A program made the position numbers and the translations under genes. The notes beneath the pieces are model-generated. The model worked only from the letters and a program-made list of their open reading frames with translations, searched no databases and was not told the DNA's origin. A stretch of DNA of 64,000 nucleotides from the NCBI GenBank assembly GCA_910574455.1, contig CAJSYZ010000009.1:3427040-3491039 (forward strand), in the 5' to 3' direction. Numbering within the stretch: position 1 is the first letter of the stretch; the number at the start of each line of letters is the position of its first letter. Below are positions 54,028 through 64,000 of the stretch, one piece after another. This stretch comes from Trichaptum fuscoviolaceum. Its lineage: Eukaryota > Basidiomycota > Agaricomycetes > Hymenochaetales > Trichaptaceae.

Positions 54028-56488
54028 TGTCGGGATCCCCCAGGACCCCAACATGTCTAAAGCAATCCCGAACAGAACCCGGTATACTGAAACCCGAAAT
54101 CGCGACCTTGGCTAAGATCCCGAAAGGATCCCCCGCTCTCTGATCCCGGAAGAACCTCTGCTTCGCCATGCATTCTCCTGCTAAGAGTTCCGCCCCGCTA
54201 TGACCTCCTTGCCCCTGCTTGTCCTCGCCCACGTCTCCTCGTCAGTCCCCCGCCTCGTCCCCGTGTCTAGATCCATCCCTAGCCCGCCTCGTCGTTCCCC
54301 CGACTCTAGGATGATCCCCCGCTCGCTCCCCGCTCCCGTCATGCTCTGTTCCCCGCTCCAGCGAACCCCGTACCTCGCCATAGTCCCGAAGTCACTCACC
54401 ATAGCCACAGCCATAGCCATAGCCTGCCACAGCCATAGCCATAGCCATAGCTATCCCAGACCTCGTAGGTTCTCGACTATGCCCGGATACCAGATCCCGG
54501 CCTTGTGTCCACAGTCATGAAGTGCAGTTAGGAGATTGATCCACTGCGTCCAAGCCGACCTCTGTCTGGCCTTGAGTAAGCCAACACGACAGCGGTCAAG
54601 GATTGCTGTCCCGCAATCCCGCCCGGTCACGAACCCTGCCCTGCGCTCGTCCTGCCACGGTGCCCTAGCTAACCCCTTTGACATCCTGTGCCTCTCGACC
54701 TGCCCTTGTTCGTCCACAGCCTGCCCCGCCAGGAATCCCGCCTCGCCGCGAATGCTGTCAAGCGTCCTCTCTGACAATCCCGCAACCCACGCTCGTTTCC
54801 CGGCTAGAGTCTCGCCAGACTCCCCCGCTCATTCCCGGTAGAAACCCCGCTTGCTTCCCGGTTGGAATCCCGCTCCTTTCCCCCGCACGATCCCAGTCGA
54901 AAACCCGCTCGTTTCCCGCCTCGCGTCCCGTCTCGAATCCCTGCGCAAATCCCCCGCAGGATTCCCGCCTTCGATCCCGCTGCGATTCCCATCGCAACCC
55001 CAGCTAAGTTCCCGCTCTGATTCCCGAAAGATTCCCGCTACGATTCCCGGTCGAACCCTGTCTCGATTCCCGGTCGAAACCCGAACTCGATTCCCGGTCT
55101 AAACCCGAACTCGATTCCCAGTCGAAACCCGAACTCGAAACCCGGTCGAAACCCGAACCAGATTCCCTGCATGATCCCGTCGCGAATCGCGCGAGTTTCC
55201 CGTTGTCCAAGGGAAACCCCTTAGCTTCCCCGCTCCTCAATGCTAACCTCGTCTCGGGATAGCCCCAGGTGATTGGCCTGGCCACGCACGTGCCAGCCAA
55301 CTAGTCTCGTTAGTAGCGTCCTGTCCCGGCCCGCAGACCACATTCCCGCCACCCCGTGTGCGGGATTGATCTCATTGTCCGCAAGGACTCGAACCCCGTC
55401 CTTAGTCGCCCTGCCCCGCGCGCGCCTCGCGATTAGGCTTCGTTACGACATCGAAGCACCGGCTTCTTCGAAGTTGGTCCCTGTCGATCTCCCGCGACCC
55501 TGATCCACGCCAGAAGTTGCCTGCAACTTATCCCGAGACGATGTATGCATTACATCCGCCCCCCACGTTCTTACCCCGCTGCCTGTGCGCCAGCTTGATA
55601 CCTCGCGCACAATTACATTCCTTTAGTTCTCTTTGTTTCACTTGACCATGCTTCACGCTCGTTCCCTTAGATCTTGCCCAGATGTTCCCGCACCGAATCC
55701 CGAATCCCGGATTCACGTCACTGTATGCGCGGCCTTCGCCCGCAAGATTGTGTAACTAGTTAGTTGCGCGTTTGTGCATGCCCGTTCCCTGTAGATTCTG
55801 CCCAGTAGATAAATACCTGTCGCCACCGTAAGGAGCACTCACTTTTGTCCTCTTGTCGAGTGCTTCCTTAGGTGTGTTTCTGTCTTGTCTCTAGTGTAGT
55901 TTTACAATGCTGACTTGTCGAGTGCTTCCTTAGGTGGAACCTCCTCCTGATACAGAAGTGTTGCCTTGAGATCCCGGTTATCCTGAGCTCTCTGCTCCCG
56001 TCCTGAGCACGCCTGCTCTCTGGCTCTCTTGTCTCTGTCTTGTCCCGGATCCCGCTCTGCGAATCCCGCCCTGAGTCCTGCCCAGAATCCCGCTCTGAGA
56101 TTCCCGCCAGAATCCCGCTCTGAGATTCCCGCACGAATCCCGAACGATTCCCGCCCTGCGATTCCCGCCAGAATCCCGAACGATTCCCGCTCTGCGATTC
56201 CCGCACGAATCCAGATTCCCGCCAGAAGCCCGCTTTGCGATTCCCGGTCTGCGCGTTCCCCCGCGCCTCGACTCTGTCTCCCCGCGCCTCGACTCTGACT
56301 CTGCCCCGTCCTCGCCTCGAGCCCCCTTGCGTCTTGCCCTTGTAGCCCCGCTTCCCGCGCGACTCCGTTGGCGTTGTAGCGTCCTTAACGGTTCCCCTTC
56401 GCCTTCTCCGCTGCCGCGCGCTCTCCCAGGCCTTGCCACGGAAGCCGCTAACGCGCCCCGGCCCCCAGGTTCCCCCCAGGTCGTAACA
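54028..56488 (+). mobile_element. Solo LTR of family B
   Basis: 2,461 bp, TGTCGGGATCCCCC..CAGGTCGTAACA, with no internal region attached. Separated from A1 by 15 bp. Flanks GAAAC (left) and CAAGC (right) do not match, suggesting recombination between different B copies rather than within one. The self-primer word ACTTTTGTCCT is at 55841-55851. Confidence 0.88.
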
Positions 56489-56815
56489 CAAGCGCTGCTC
56501 TTGAACGCGCGACGGTACTTCTCGAGCCCGCGCCAGTGCCGGAAGTGCCAGAAATGGGGCCACTTAAGCTACAGCTGCAGAGCTCGCAAGACATGCGCTC
56601 ATTGCGGCGGACCCCATACTGGCACGGAGTGCCCGCACCCGGAGAGCAAGAAGTGCGCCAACTGCAATGGGGCCCACGACGCGTACGACCCACGATGCCC
56701 AATTAGACAGACGGAGCACGCTCGCGCAATGAGCATACAAGCGGGATCAAGTTGTTACTTCTCAGGTGGAGACTTCTCCTTTCACCCCTTCTCTTCCCCT
56801 CCCTCCTCTGAATGA
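56489..56815 (+). pseudogene. LINE ORF1 C-terminal fragment with three CCHC knuckles
   Basis: Reads ALLLNARRYFSSPRQ, then CRKCQKWGHLSYSC, CAHCGGPHTGTEC and CANCNGAHDAYDPRC, i.e. three consecutive zinc knuckles as in basidiomycete LINE ORF1 RNA-binding proteins. It ends at a TGA at 56813-56815. The N-terminal part is missing because of the upstream solo LTR. Confidence 0.8.
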
Positions 56816-57440
56816 ATTGCTACACCCCATCTACCCATGGTCTGAGAATTCGGTCCCTTAACTGCAACCGCTGTTATGAGGTCCTTGTTTCTCTTTTAAA
56901 TAATTCCGATCCTTTATTATTTGATATTTTATGCATACAAGAACCCCCCCCTACATTCGCCCGCTTTCCGTCGCTTTGTCCGCATAATTGGGACAGGGTC
57001 ACGCCGCTACCCTCAGGGGGCGACGCGATTAAATGTTTCATTTATGTGAGCAAGCGGCTTCCCTCTTGCTCTTATTCCTCCATTGCCCTCCCCCACGCTA
57101 ACATTTCTGCAATCCACATTATTATTCATAATTTATCTATTTCTCTTTTTAATGTTTATAACCCTCCGGACACCACCCAAACGATCGAGGCCCTCTCAGC
57201 GCATCTGCAAGGCCAGTTCGCCAAGTCGGACACCGAGGAGGCAGTCATACTTGTTGGGGACTTCAACAAGCACGACCCCCTCTGGGCGGGCCCGTTGCAC
57301 CCGGCGCGCTCTGCACGAAGTGCGGCGGACCCCCTCCTCGACATCATCGTGAAATATGGGCTGGAACTCTGCTTAGAGCCGGGAACCCCCACTTTCTTGT
57401 TGTCCGTTCACCAGACATGGTCGACGCTCGACCTGCTCTT
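56489..57440 (+). mobile_element. Tad-like LINE fragment: end of ORF1 and start of ORF2 (endonuclease)
   Basis: Cut on the left by the solo LTR and on the right within the endonuclease domain. The two ORFs overlap by ATGA (56812-56815). Sequence after about 57,440 does not continue the protein. Confidence 0.8.
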
Positions 57441-57477
57441 GGTTTCTATTAGGATTTGGAGAAATCCTAATGTTTGA
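56812..57477 (+). pseudogene. LINE ORF2 N-terminal fragment, AP-like endonuclease, truncated before RT
   Basis: It starts MNCYTPSTHGLRIRSLNCNR. Endonuclease motifs are ILCIQEPP (metal-binding Glu), FNVYNPPD and VILVGDFNKHDPLW (catalytic Asp/Asn), and a STLDLLLVS segment near the usual S/T-x-x-D-x-hydrophobic motif. The frame then runs into unrelated sequence (IRIWRNPNV) and stops at 57477. The reverse transcriptase domain is absent, so it cannot function. Confidence 0.8.
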
Positions 57478-57527
57478 ACACCTTAAATAGCGCTGGGAAC
57501 AGTTGTCAGTAACCTGACAACATGGCT

Positions 57528-57594
57528 CTTTTAGTGTAATGGCTAAAATCCCAGTTCAGTGCCTTATTTCCCAGTTTGGTTCGTGACAGGTTGT
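57528..57594 (+). ncRNA. tRNA-like (SINE head-like) sequence, truncated by LTR A2
   Basis: TAGTGTAATGGC (57535-57546) fits a Pol III A box and resembles tRNA-Glu/Asp D arms. GGTTCGTGAC (about 57,579-57,588) fits part of a B box at a normal distance. The acceptor stem does not pair well, so it is more likely a SINE head or tRNA relic than a functional tRNA. It ends at the LTR start. Confidence 0.35.
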
Positions 57595-58412
57595 TGTCGA
57601 GATCCCGGGCTCCTTTTCCCATTTCCCGCACTTTCCCGCCAAGGATCCCGACATGAGCAGACAAACCCGCGGGGAGAATCCCGCCATTGGATTCCCCGCG
57701 CGAAACCTCATTCCCGAATCGCACGATCCCATGCTCACGTGACTTATCCCGCACCAACGTCCCGGCAACCATGCACGCATACGCACACTCATTTACGACG
57801 ACCCGCCACGGCACACGTACATTCACTTATCAACATACGCTCATTAATCCGTTAGTACCTCAAGGTGACGACCTGCAACAGTCTGGCATACCTAGTCTGG
57901 CTAGTCGCGGCCCCGGACCGGACGCTGACGTCCACGGACAGGCCGTAGCCATCTGGAGAGACGGGATAGACATGCCTAGCAGTGCGGTCGTAGCATGTAT
58001 CGTTTGTAGTAGATAGGTGCGCATTGCGCAAGGACACTTAGCGTAGATTAACTATACAGTCTTTACGAAGTAGATAAATAGCTGTAGGCATCGTAAGGAG
58101 CACCCCACTTTTGACCTCTTGTGGAGTGCTTCCTTAGGTGCGATCTCTCTCTTTTCTCCTGTGTAGTTAGTTGCGCAATACTTACTTGTGGAGTGCTTCC
58201 TTAGGGATCCGCTTACTTGACGTTCAAAGCAGTGAAGAGTCCTAGCTGGCCTTGAGAATCCCGCGACGCGCCTGGATAGAATCCCGCGCGTTTCCCGCCT
58301 GAATTCCCACGCTCGTTCCCAGTCGCGAATCCAGATTCCCGAACGCGGGTTCTTGTCGCGAATTCCAGTTTCCCGAAACTGTTTCCCGCTACAATTCCCG
58401 ACGGTCGTAACA
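57595..58412 (+). repeat. 5' LTR of A2
   Basis: 818 bp, TGTCGAGATCCCGGG..GGTCGTAACA. ATAAATA at 58074-58080; the predicted transcript start ACTTTTGACCT is at 58107-58117. Confidence 0.92.
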
Positions 58413-58414
58413 TT

Positions 58415-58425
58415 AGGTCAAAAGT
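58415..58425 (+). promoter_or_regulatory. Primer-binding site of A2 (self-priming type)
   Basis: AGGTCAAAAGT, the exact reverse complement of 58107-58117, 2 bp after the LTR end. Confidence 0.75.
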
Positions 58426-58501
58426 CCTGGCTCACCGCCGCTCGGACTCGACACCCTCACGCTCTTTACTTCTACCCCCGCACCCGTACCGCCGACCCGC
58501 G

Positions 58502-59711
58502 ATGTCGTCCCACCAGGAATGGGGAGGACTCGCAGATACCTTCGCTTTCCCGTCCCCGAGCTCCTCGATGGAGGAAGACAAACTCCAGCCCATCCTTGAT
58601 CGCCTCGACACCCTCGAAAAACGCTACTCCAAGTTAGTCAACGAACACAATCAGGTTCAGAACACTGTCGCCCAGCTCAAGCACGCCAACCAGGCGTTAG
58701 AAGCCCAAATCGCGAGCCAGCCCGCCTCCCCGTCTGGGGGTGGAGCAGGGCTCAAGATGAAGCTTCCCGACACCTTCGAAGGCGAACGAGCCAAGCTGGA
58801 AAACTGGATTCACCAGATTAAGCTCTACCTGTTCGGACAACATCCTGGGCTGGACGAAACCCGCAAAGTCGCATTCGCCCTGATGCTACTGCGGGGACCG
58901 GCGCAAGACTGGGCACGACCCATTCTAGATCGACTCCAGGACATCCCGACACCGCCAGAAGCCGCCAGCCTGGAGGCCCTGTTCGCCGCCCTTCGCGCCT
59001 CTTACGGAGAAATCGATGCAGACAAAGCCGCAGCCGACAAGCTGATGCGCCTACGCCAGACAGGAACGGTCGCCGAGTTTGCGTCGCAATTCCGTGCCCT
59101 CCAAGCCCTCACCGGGTGGCCCAAGGACGCGACGACGGATGTCATCTACCTCGACATGTTCCGGAAGGGACTCAAAGACCAGGTTCGCCAGCACATCGCC
59201 AGCACACAGAGGCGAAGGATATGAAATTCGACGCCTACGTCAACTGGGTTTCCGAGACGGACGAGAAGCTAAGGCTCGCACACGCCTATGGACCAGTATC
59301 GAAGCCAGCGGCTACGCCCCGAAGCAATCCCGGCACCACTAGTTCAGCTCCGCGTACGATCCCGACTGCGGGCGCAAGCTCGACGAAGGATCCCAACGCG
59401 ATGGAGATTGACAGGGTGCGCCGGGAGCGCAGGAGTAAGGGACTATGCTACTACTCGGAGAGAAAGACCATTTAGTGAGCGATTGCCCAACGCGACCGCC
59501 AACCCGAAACCTAAAGGCTACGAAATCCACGTCCCCGTCGAGCCCCTCGCCCCCCGCGCTCCAGTCGTTCGAAGAAACGCTCAAACGTATGGCGGAACAG
59601 TACGTCCAGAATGTGCAGCAGTCCGTGCTACAGAACGCATTCGCCGCCATGACGCCCGCCGCCAAGAACGTTCACAATCCCGAAGCCCCGCCCCCAGCGG
59701 ATTTTCAGTAG
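58502..59711 (+). pseudogene. A2 gag with two frameshifts
   Basis: Same protein as A1 Gag from MSSHQEWGGLADTF. Near 59,208 CAGCACAGAGG of A1 is CAGCACACAGAGG (+2), shifting the frame after RQHIAST. Near 59,453 CTACTGCGGAG is CTACTCGGAG (-1), destroying the second Cys of the CCHC knuckle. The tail to ADFQ is then in the third frame. Not translatable as one protein. Confidence 0.88.
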
Positions 59712-61441
59712 GGTCGTATTGCTCAGTCGCGCCCTATACGACCCAACCGCCCTTGTGGCCGAAGAACTCTCTTAATAATGGTCCCTTGTATTTAACCATC
59801 TCTACAATAGACCGTCGTCTCAGACGACATTTGAAGTTCCCGGTACAGGTTAGCGACGGAAAAACGGATGCCTTAGCCACAGTAATGTTAGACAGCGGTG
59901 CGTCGGGAACTTTCATAAATTCCCGCTACGTTTCGCGACACGGACTCCAGACCCGGGACTTGGTAATCCCGATACTTTTGCGCAACGCGGACAATTCCCC
60001 GAATGCGATTGGACGCATCACCAAGGAAGTAGTCCTCCACGTCGAGATGAAGGGACACTTAGAACAGTTGACCATGGCCGTCGCAGATATTGGCGACGAC
60101 GATATTATCATGGGGATCGACTGGTTGCGGCACCATAACCCAACCATTGACTGGACCAACGATGTGGTCGATCTCAACCGCTGCCCGCCTCAGTGCGACA
60201 ACCAGCAACGCCTGGTCCCGCTTCCCCGCCTCGCCATAGCAGAAGAAGTCGAGACCCCCTGGGGGCCCGACAGGACCCAGGCCGAATGGGAAGCTGTCCC
60301 ACCAGGATTTCGGTACTCAGAAAAATATTGGGACCAGTACCACGACGCTGAATCCTACTTCGTCACGACGGACGACCATTTCGCGTACAAAATTGCCGCC
60401 TCGTACACCCACTCCCAGGCCATCGCTGAGAAGTCAGCAGTGAAGGAAGGCGAGAAAACCTTCGAGGAACTAGTTCCCCCCGAATTTCGTGAGTTTGCCG
60501 ACGTTTTCTCGAAAGTGGAATCCGAAAGGCTTCCGCTGCGCAAGCCGTATGATCACGCCATAGATTTAGAACCCGGGAAGGTTCCCCCGTACAGCAAAAT
60601 CTATCCGTTGGCCCCGGCCGAACGCGATGCCCTTCGCGAATTCGTTGACGAAAACCTGCGCAAAGGGTACATACGACCTTCGAAATCCCCTGCAGCGGCT
60701 CCCGTCTTCTTTATCAAGAAAAAAGACGGAACCTTGCGCATGGTAGTCGATTACCGACGACTGAACGACATCACGGTCAAGAATCGATACCCGCTTCCCC
60801 TCACGATGGAACTCGTAGATGCACTGCAAAAGGCGAAGGTTTTCACGACGTTAGATTTGCGATGGGGCTACCACAACGTGCGACTAAAGCAAGGCGACGA
60901 GTGGAAGGCCGCATTTCGGACTCAGGCAGGACATTTCGAACCAACGGTGATGACATTCGGGCTCACGAATGCCCCGGCGACCTTCCAGCATATGATGAAC
61001 GATATCTTCAAAGATCTCATTGGAGTATACGTGATCATCTATCTTGACGACTTGCTAATCTTTTCCGAAGATGAATCGCAGCACGAGGAACACGTACGGG
61101 AAGTCCTTAAGCGGCTGCGCGAAAACGACTTGTTCTGTAAACCCGAAAAGTGCAAATTCAAACAGACTTCCGTCGAGTATCTCGGGATGATTATTTCGCA
61201 GGGAAAGGTGGCGATGGATCCCGCCAAGGTACAGGCGGTCCTCGACTGGCCTACCCCGAAAAAGGTGAAAGACATTCAAGCCTTCCTCGGGTTCGCGAAT
61301 TTCTATCGACGCTTCATTCGGGATTTCTCGCACATCGTCAAACCGCTCACGACGCTGCTGAAGAAGGACGTTCGCTGGGCCTGGACAGAAAACCAGCAGT
61401 TCGCTTTCGACTATCTCAAGCGCATGTTCACGACCGCCCCC
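59712..61441 (+). pseudogene. A2 pol, truncated after RT (protease and RT only)
   Basis: Protease LDSGASGTFIN (about 59,890) and the full RT with VVDYRRLNDITVKNRYPLPL and VIIYLDDLLIF (about 61,030) are intact and nearly identical to A1. Coding stops being pol at MFTTAP (61,440), where element B2 begins; RNase H, integrase and chromodomain are missing. The uninterrupted RT suggests truncation was recent. Confidence 0.9.
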
Positions 61442-63895
61442 TGTCGGGATCCCCCAGGACCCCAACATGTCTAAGGCAATCCCGAACAGAACCCGGTATG
61501 CTGAAACCCGAAATCGCGACCTTGGCTAGATCCCGAAAGGATCCCCCGCTCTCTGATCCCAGAAGAACCTCTGCTTCGCCATGCATTCTCCTGCTAAGAG
61601 TTCCGCCCCGCTACGACCTCCTCGCCCCTGCTTGTCCTCGCCCACGTCTCCTCGTCAGTCCCCCGCCTCGTCCCCGTGTCTCGATCCATCCCTAGCCCGC
61701 CTCGTCGTTCCCCCGACTCTAGGATGATCCCCCGCTCGCTCCCCGCTCCCGTCATGCTCTGTTCCCCGCTCCAGCGAACCCCGTACCTCGCCATAGTCCC
61801 GAAGTCACTCACCATAAGCCACAGCCATAGCCATAGCCTGCCACAGCCATAGCCATAGCCATAGCTATCCCAGACCTCGTAGGTTCTCGACTATGCCCGG
61901 ATACCAGATCCCGGCCTCGCGTCCACAGTCATGAAGTGCAGTTAGGAGATTGATCCACTGCGTCCAAAGCCGACCTCTGTCTGGCCTTGAGTAAGCCAAC
62001 ACGACAGCAGGTCAAGGATTGCCGTCCCGCAATCCTGCCCGGTCACGAACCCTGCCCTGCGCTCGTCCTGCCACGGTGCCCTAGCTAACCCCTTCGACAT
62101 CCTGTGCCTCTCGACCTGCCCTTGTTCGTCCACAGCCTGCCCCGCCAGGAATCCCGCCTCGCCGTGAAACGCTGTCAAGCGTCCTCTCTGACAATCCCGC
62201 CAAACTCCCCCCGCTCGTTTCCAGACTAGAGTCCCGCCAGGCTCCCCCGCTCAGTCCCGGTAGAAACCCCGCTCGCTTCCCGGTTGGAATCCCACTCCTT
62301 TCCCCCGCACGATCCCAGTCGAAATCCCGCTCGTTTCCCGCCTCGCGTCCCGTCTCGAATCCCTGCGCAAATCCCCCGCAGGATTCCCGCCTTCGATCCC
62401 GCCGCGATTCCCATCGCAACCCCAGCTAAGTTCCCGCTCTGATTCCCGAAAGATTCCCGCTACGATTCCCGGTCGAACCCTGTCTCGATTCCCGGTCGAA
62501 ACCCGAACTCGATTCCCGGTCTAAACCCGAACTCGATTCCCAGTCGAAACCCGAACTCGAAACCCGGTCGAAACCCGAACCAGATTCCCTGCATGATCCC
62601 GTCGCGAATCGCGCGAGTTTCCCGTTGTCCAAGGGAAACCCCTTAGCTTCCCGCTCCTCGATGCTAACCTCGTCTTGAGATAGCCCCAGGTGATTGGCCT
62701 GGCCACGCACGTGCCAGCCAACTAGTCTCGCTAGTAGCGTCCTGTCCCGGCCCGCAGACCACATTCCCGCCACCCCGTGTGCGGGATTGATCTCATTGTC
62801 CGCAAGGACTCGAACCCCGTCCTTAGTCGCCCTGCCCCGCGCGCGCCTCGCGATTAGGCTTCGTTACGACATCGAAGCACCGGCTTCTTCGAAGTTGGTC
62901 CCTGTCGATCTCCCGCGACCCTGATCCACGCCAGAAGTTGCCTGCAACTTATCCCGAGACGATGTATGCATTACATCCGCCCCCCACGCTCGTTACCCCG
63001 CTGCCTGTGCGCCAGCTTGATACCTCGCGCACAATTACATTCCTTTAGTTCTCTTTGTTTCACTTGACCATGCTTCACGCTCGTTCCCTTAGATCTTGCC
63101 CAGATGTTCCCGCACCGAATCCCGAATCCCGGATTCACGTCACTGTATGCGCGGCCTTCGCCCGCAAGATTGTGTAACTAGTTAGTTGCGCGTTTGTGCA
63201 TGCCCGTTCCCTGTAGATTCTGCCCAGTAGATAAATACCTGTCGCCACCGTAAGGAGCACCACTTTTGTCCTCTTGTCGAGTGCTTCCTTAGGTGTGTTT
63301 CTGTCTTGTCTCTAGTGTAGTTTTACAATGCTGACTTGTCGAGTGTTCCTTAGGGAACCTCCTCCTGATACAGAAGTGTTGCCTTGAGACCCCGGTTATC
63401 CTGAGCTCTCTGCTCCCGTCCTGAGCACGCCTGCTCTCTGGCTCTCTTGTCTCTGTCTTGTCCCGGATCCCGCTCTGAGTCCTGCCCAGAATCCCGCTCT
63501 GAGATTCCCGCCAGAATCCCGCTCTGCGATTCCCGCCAAAGCCCCGAACGATTCCCGCTCTGCGATCCCCGCACGAATCCAGATTCCCGCACGAATCCAG
63601 ATTCCCGCGCGAATCCAGATTCCCGCCAGAATCCCGCTTGGCATTTCCCCGCGTCTCGACTCTGTCTCCCCGCGCCTCGACTCTGCCTTCCCAGCCTCGA
63701 CTCTGACTCCGTCCCGTCCTCGCCTTGAGCCCCCTTGCGTCTCGCCCCCGCAGCCCCGCTTCCCGCGCGACTCCGTTGGCGTTGTAGCGTCCTTAACGGT
63801 TCCCTACGCCTTCTCAGCTGCCGCGCGCTCTCCCAGGCCTTGCCCCGGAAGCCGCTAACGCACCACGGCCCCCAGGTTCCCCCCAGGTCGTAACA
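61442..63895 (+). repeat. 5' LTR of B2
   Basis: TGTCGGGATCCCCC..CAGGTCGTAACA. About 110 bp shorter than the B1 LTRs, with fewer ATTCCCGC-type units. Confidence 0.92.
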
Positions 63896-64000
63896 TTAGG
63901 ACAAAAGTCTAAAGCTTACCGTAACCAGGATTGGCAACAATCTACGTTCCTTACCCGACTCTTTTTTTTTCGGACTTCGACAAAAATCCCCGCGTCGCTA
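61442..64000 (+). mobile_element. Non-autonomous long-LTR element B2, 5' part, continues past window
   Basis: 5' LTR 61442-63895 (2,454 bp), then PBS AGGACAAAAGT (63898-63908) and leader sequence matching B1 up to just before its gag start. The target left of it is CCCCC (61437-61441) inside A2 pol. Self-primer word ACTTTTGTCCT at 63262-63272. Confidence 0.9.

Larger units (their letters stand above)
57595..61441 (+). mobile_element. Chromovirus A2, 5' part only, interrupted by element B2
   Basis: 5' LTR, PBS, gag with indels and pol up to the RT/RNase H junction, all on the plus strand and closely similar to A1. Broken at 61441 by insertion of a family B element in CGACCGCCCCC. The rest, if present, lies outside the window. 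Confidence 0.9.

Noticed and set aside
57535..57594. Functional tRNA gene
   Set aside because: No pairing acceptor or T stem, and the sequence is cut by the LTR start.

Overview
The window looks like part of the nuclear genome of an agaricomycete fungus (Basidiomycota). The evidence is short GT..AG introns, Plavaka- and KDZ-type DNA transposases, Tf1/sushi-like chromoviral LTR elements, a Tad-like LINE and typical basidiomycete host genes. Most of the 64 kb is mobile DNA, much of it nested. I saw no bacterial-type operons and no CRISPR array. All gene models were spliced by eye.

Left part (1-9,964): a multi-exon Plavaka (CACTA-like) transposase runs leftwards and leaves the window. A coiled-coil/acidic companion gene runs rightwards from a shared 0.5 kb intergenic region, so the two may be one two-gene transposon. 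Middle part (9,965-28,460): an 18.5 kb KDZ-type transposon bounded by perfect 71-bp terminal inverted repeats. It encodes a KDZ transposase with a CxC2 cysteine cluster on the + strand. On the - strand it carries an HMG-box-like/AT-hook-like protein, two related proteins of unknown function, a gene with a 51-bp coding minisatellite, and an Spt5-like elongation factor (acidic N-terminus, NGN, several KOW motifs). Two non-autonomous hAT-like elements (TIR TAGRGCATGACAC.., 8-bp target duplications) sit inside coding exons of two of these genes. Removing each element plus one duplication restores the reading frame exactly.

The KDZ element and a young long-LTR element (28,917-35,526, TSD GAGAG) appear to split an unrecognised minus-strand gene. 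Next come degenerate repeats (about 37.3-40.7 kb) and two convergent host genes: a P-loop NTPase (40,835-43,264) and an MFS sugar transporter (43,511-45,882).

Right part (46.7-64 kb): LINE remnants and nested LTR elements of two families. Family A is a chromovirus with 818-bp LTRs, gag, and a pol with protease, RT, RNase H, integrase and chromodomain. Family B is a non-autonomous element with about 2.5-kb LTRs and only a gag-like ORF. A and B share LTR termini, polypurine tract and a PBS type. In both, the first 11 nt expected at the mRNA 5' end are exactly complementary to the PBS, and this complementarity covaries between the families. This is the signature of Tf1-type self-priming and suggests that B was mobilised by A-type proteins.
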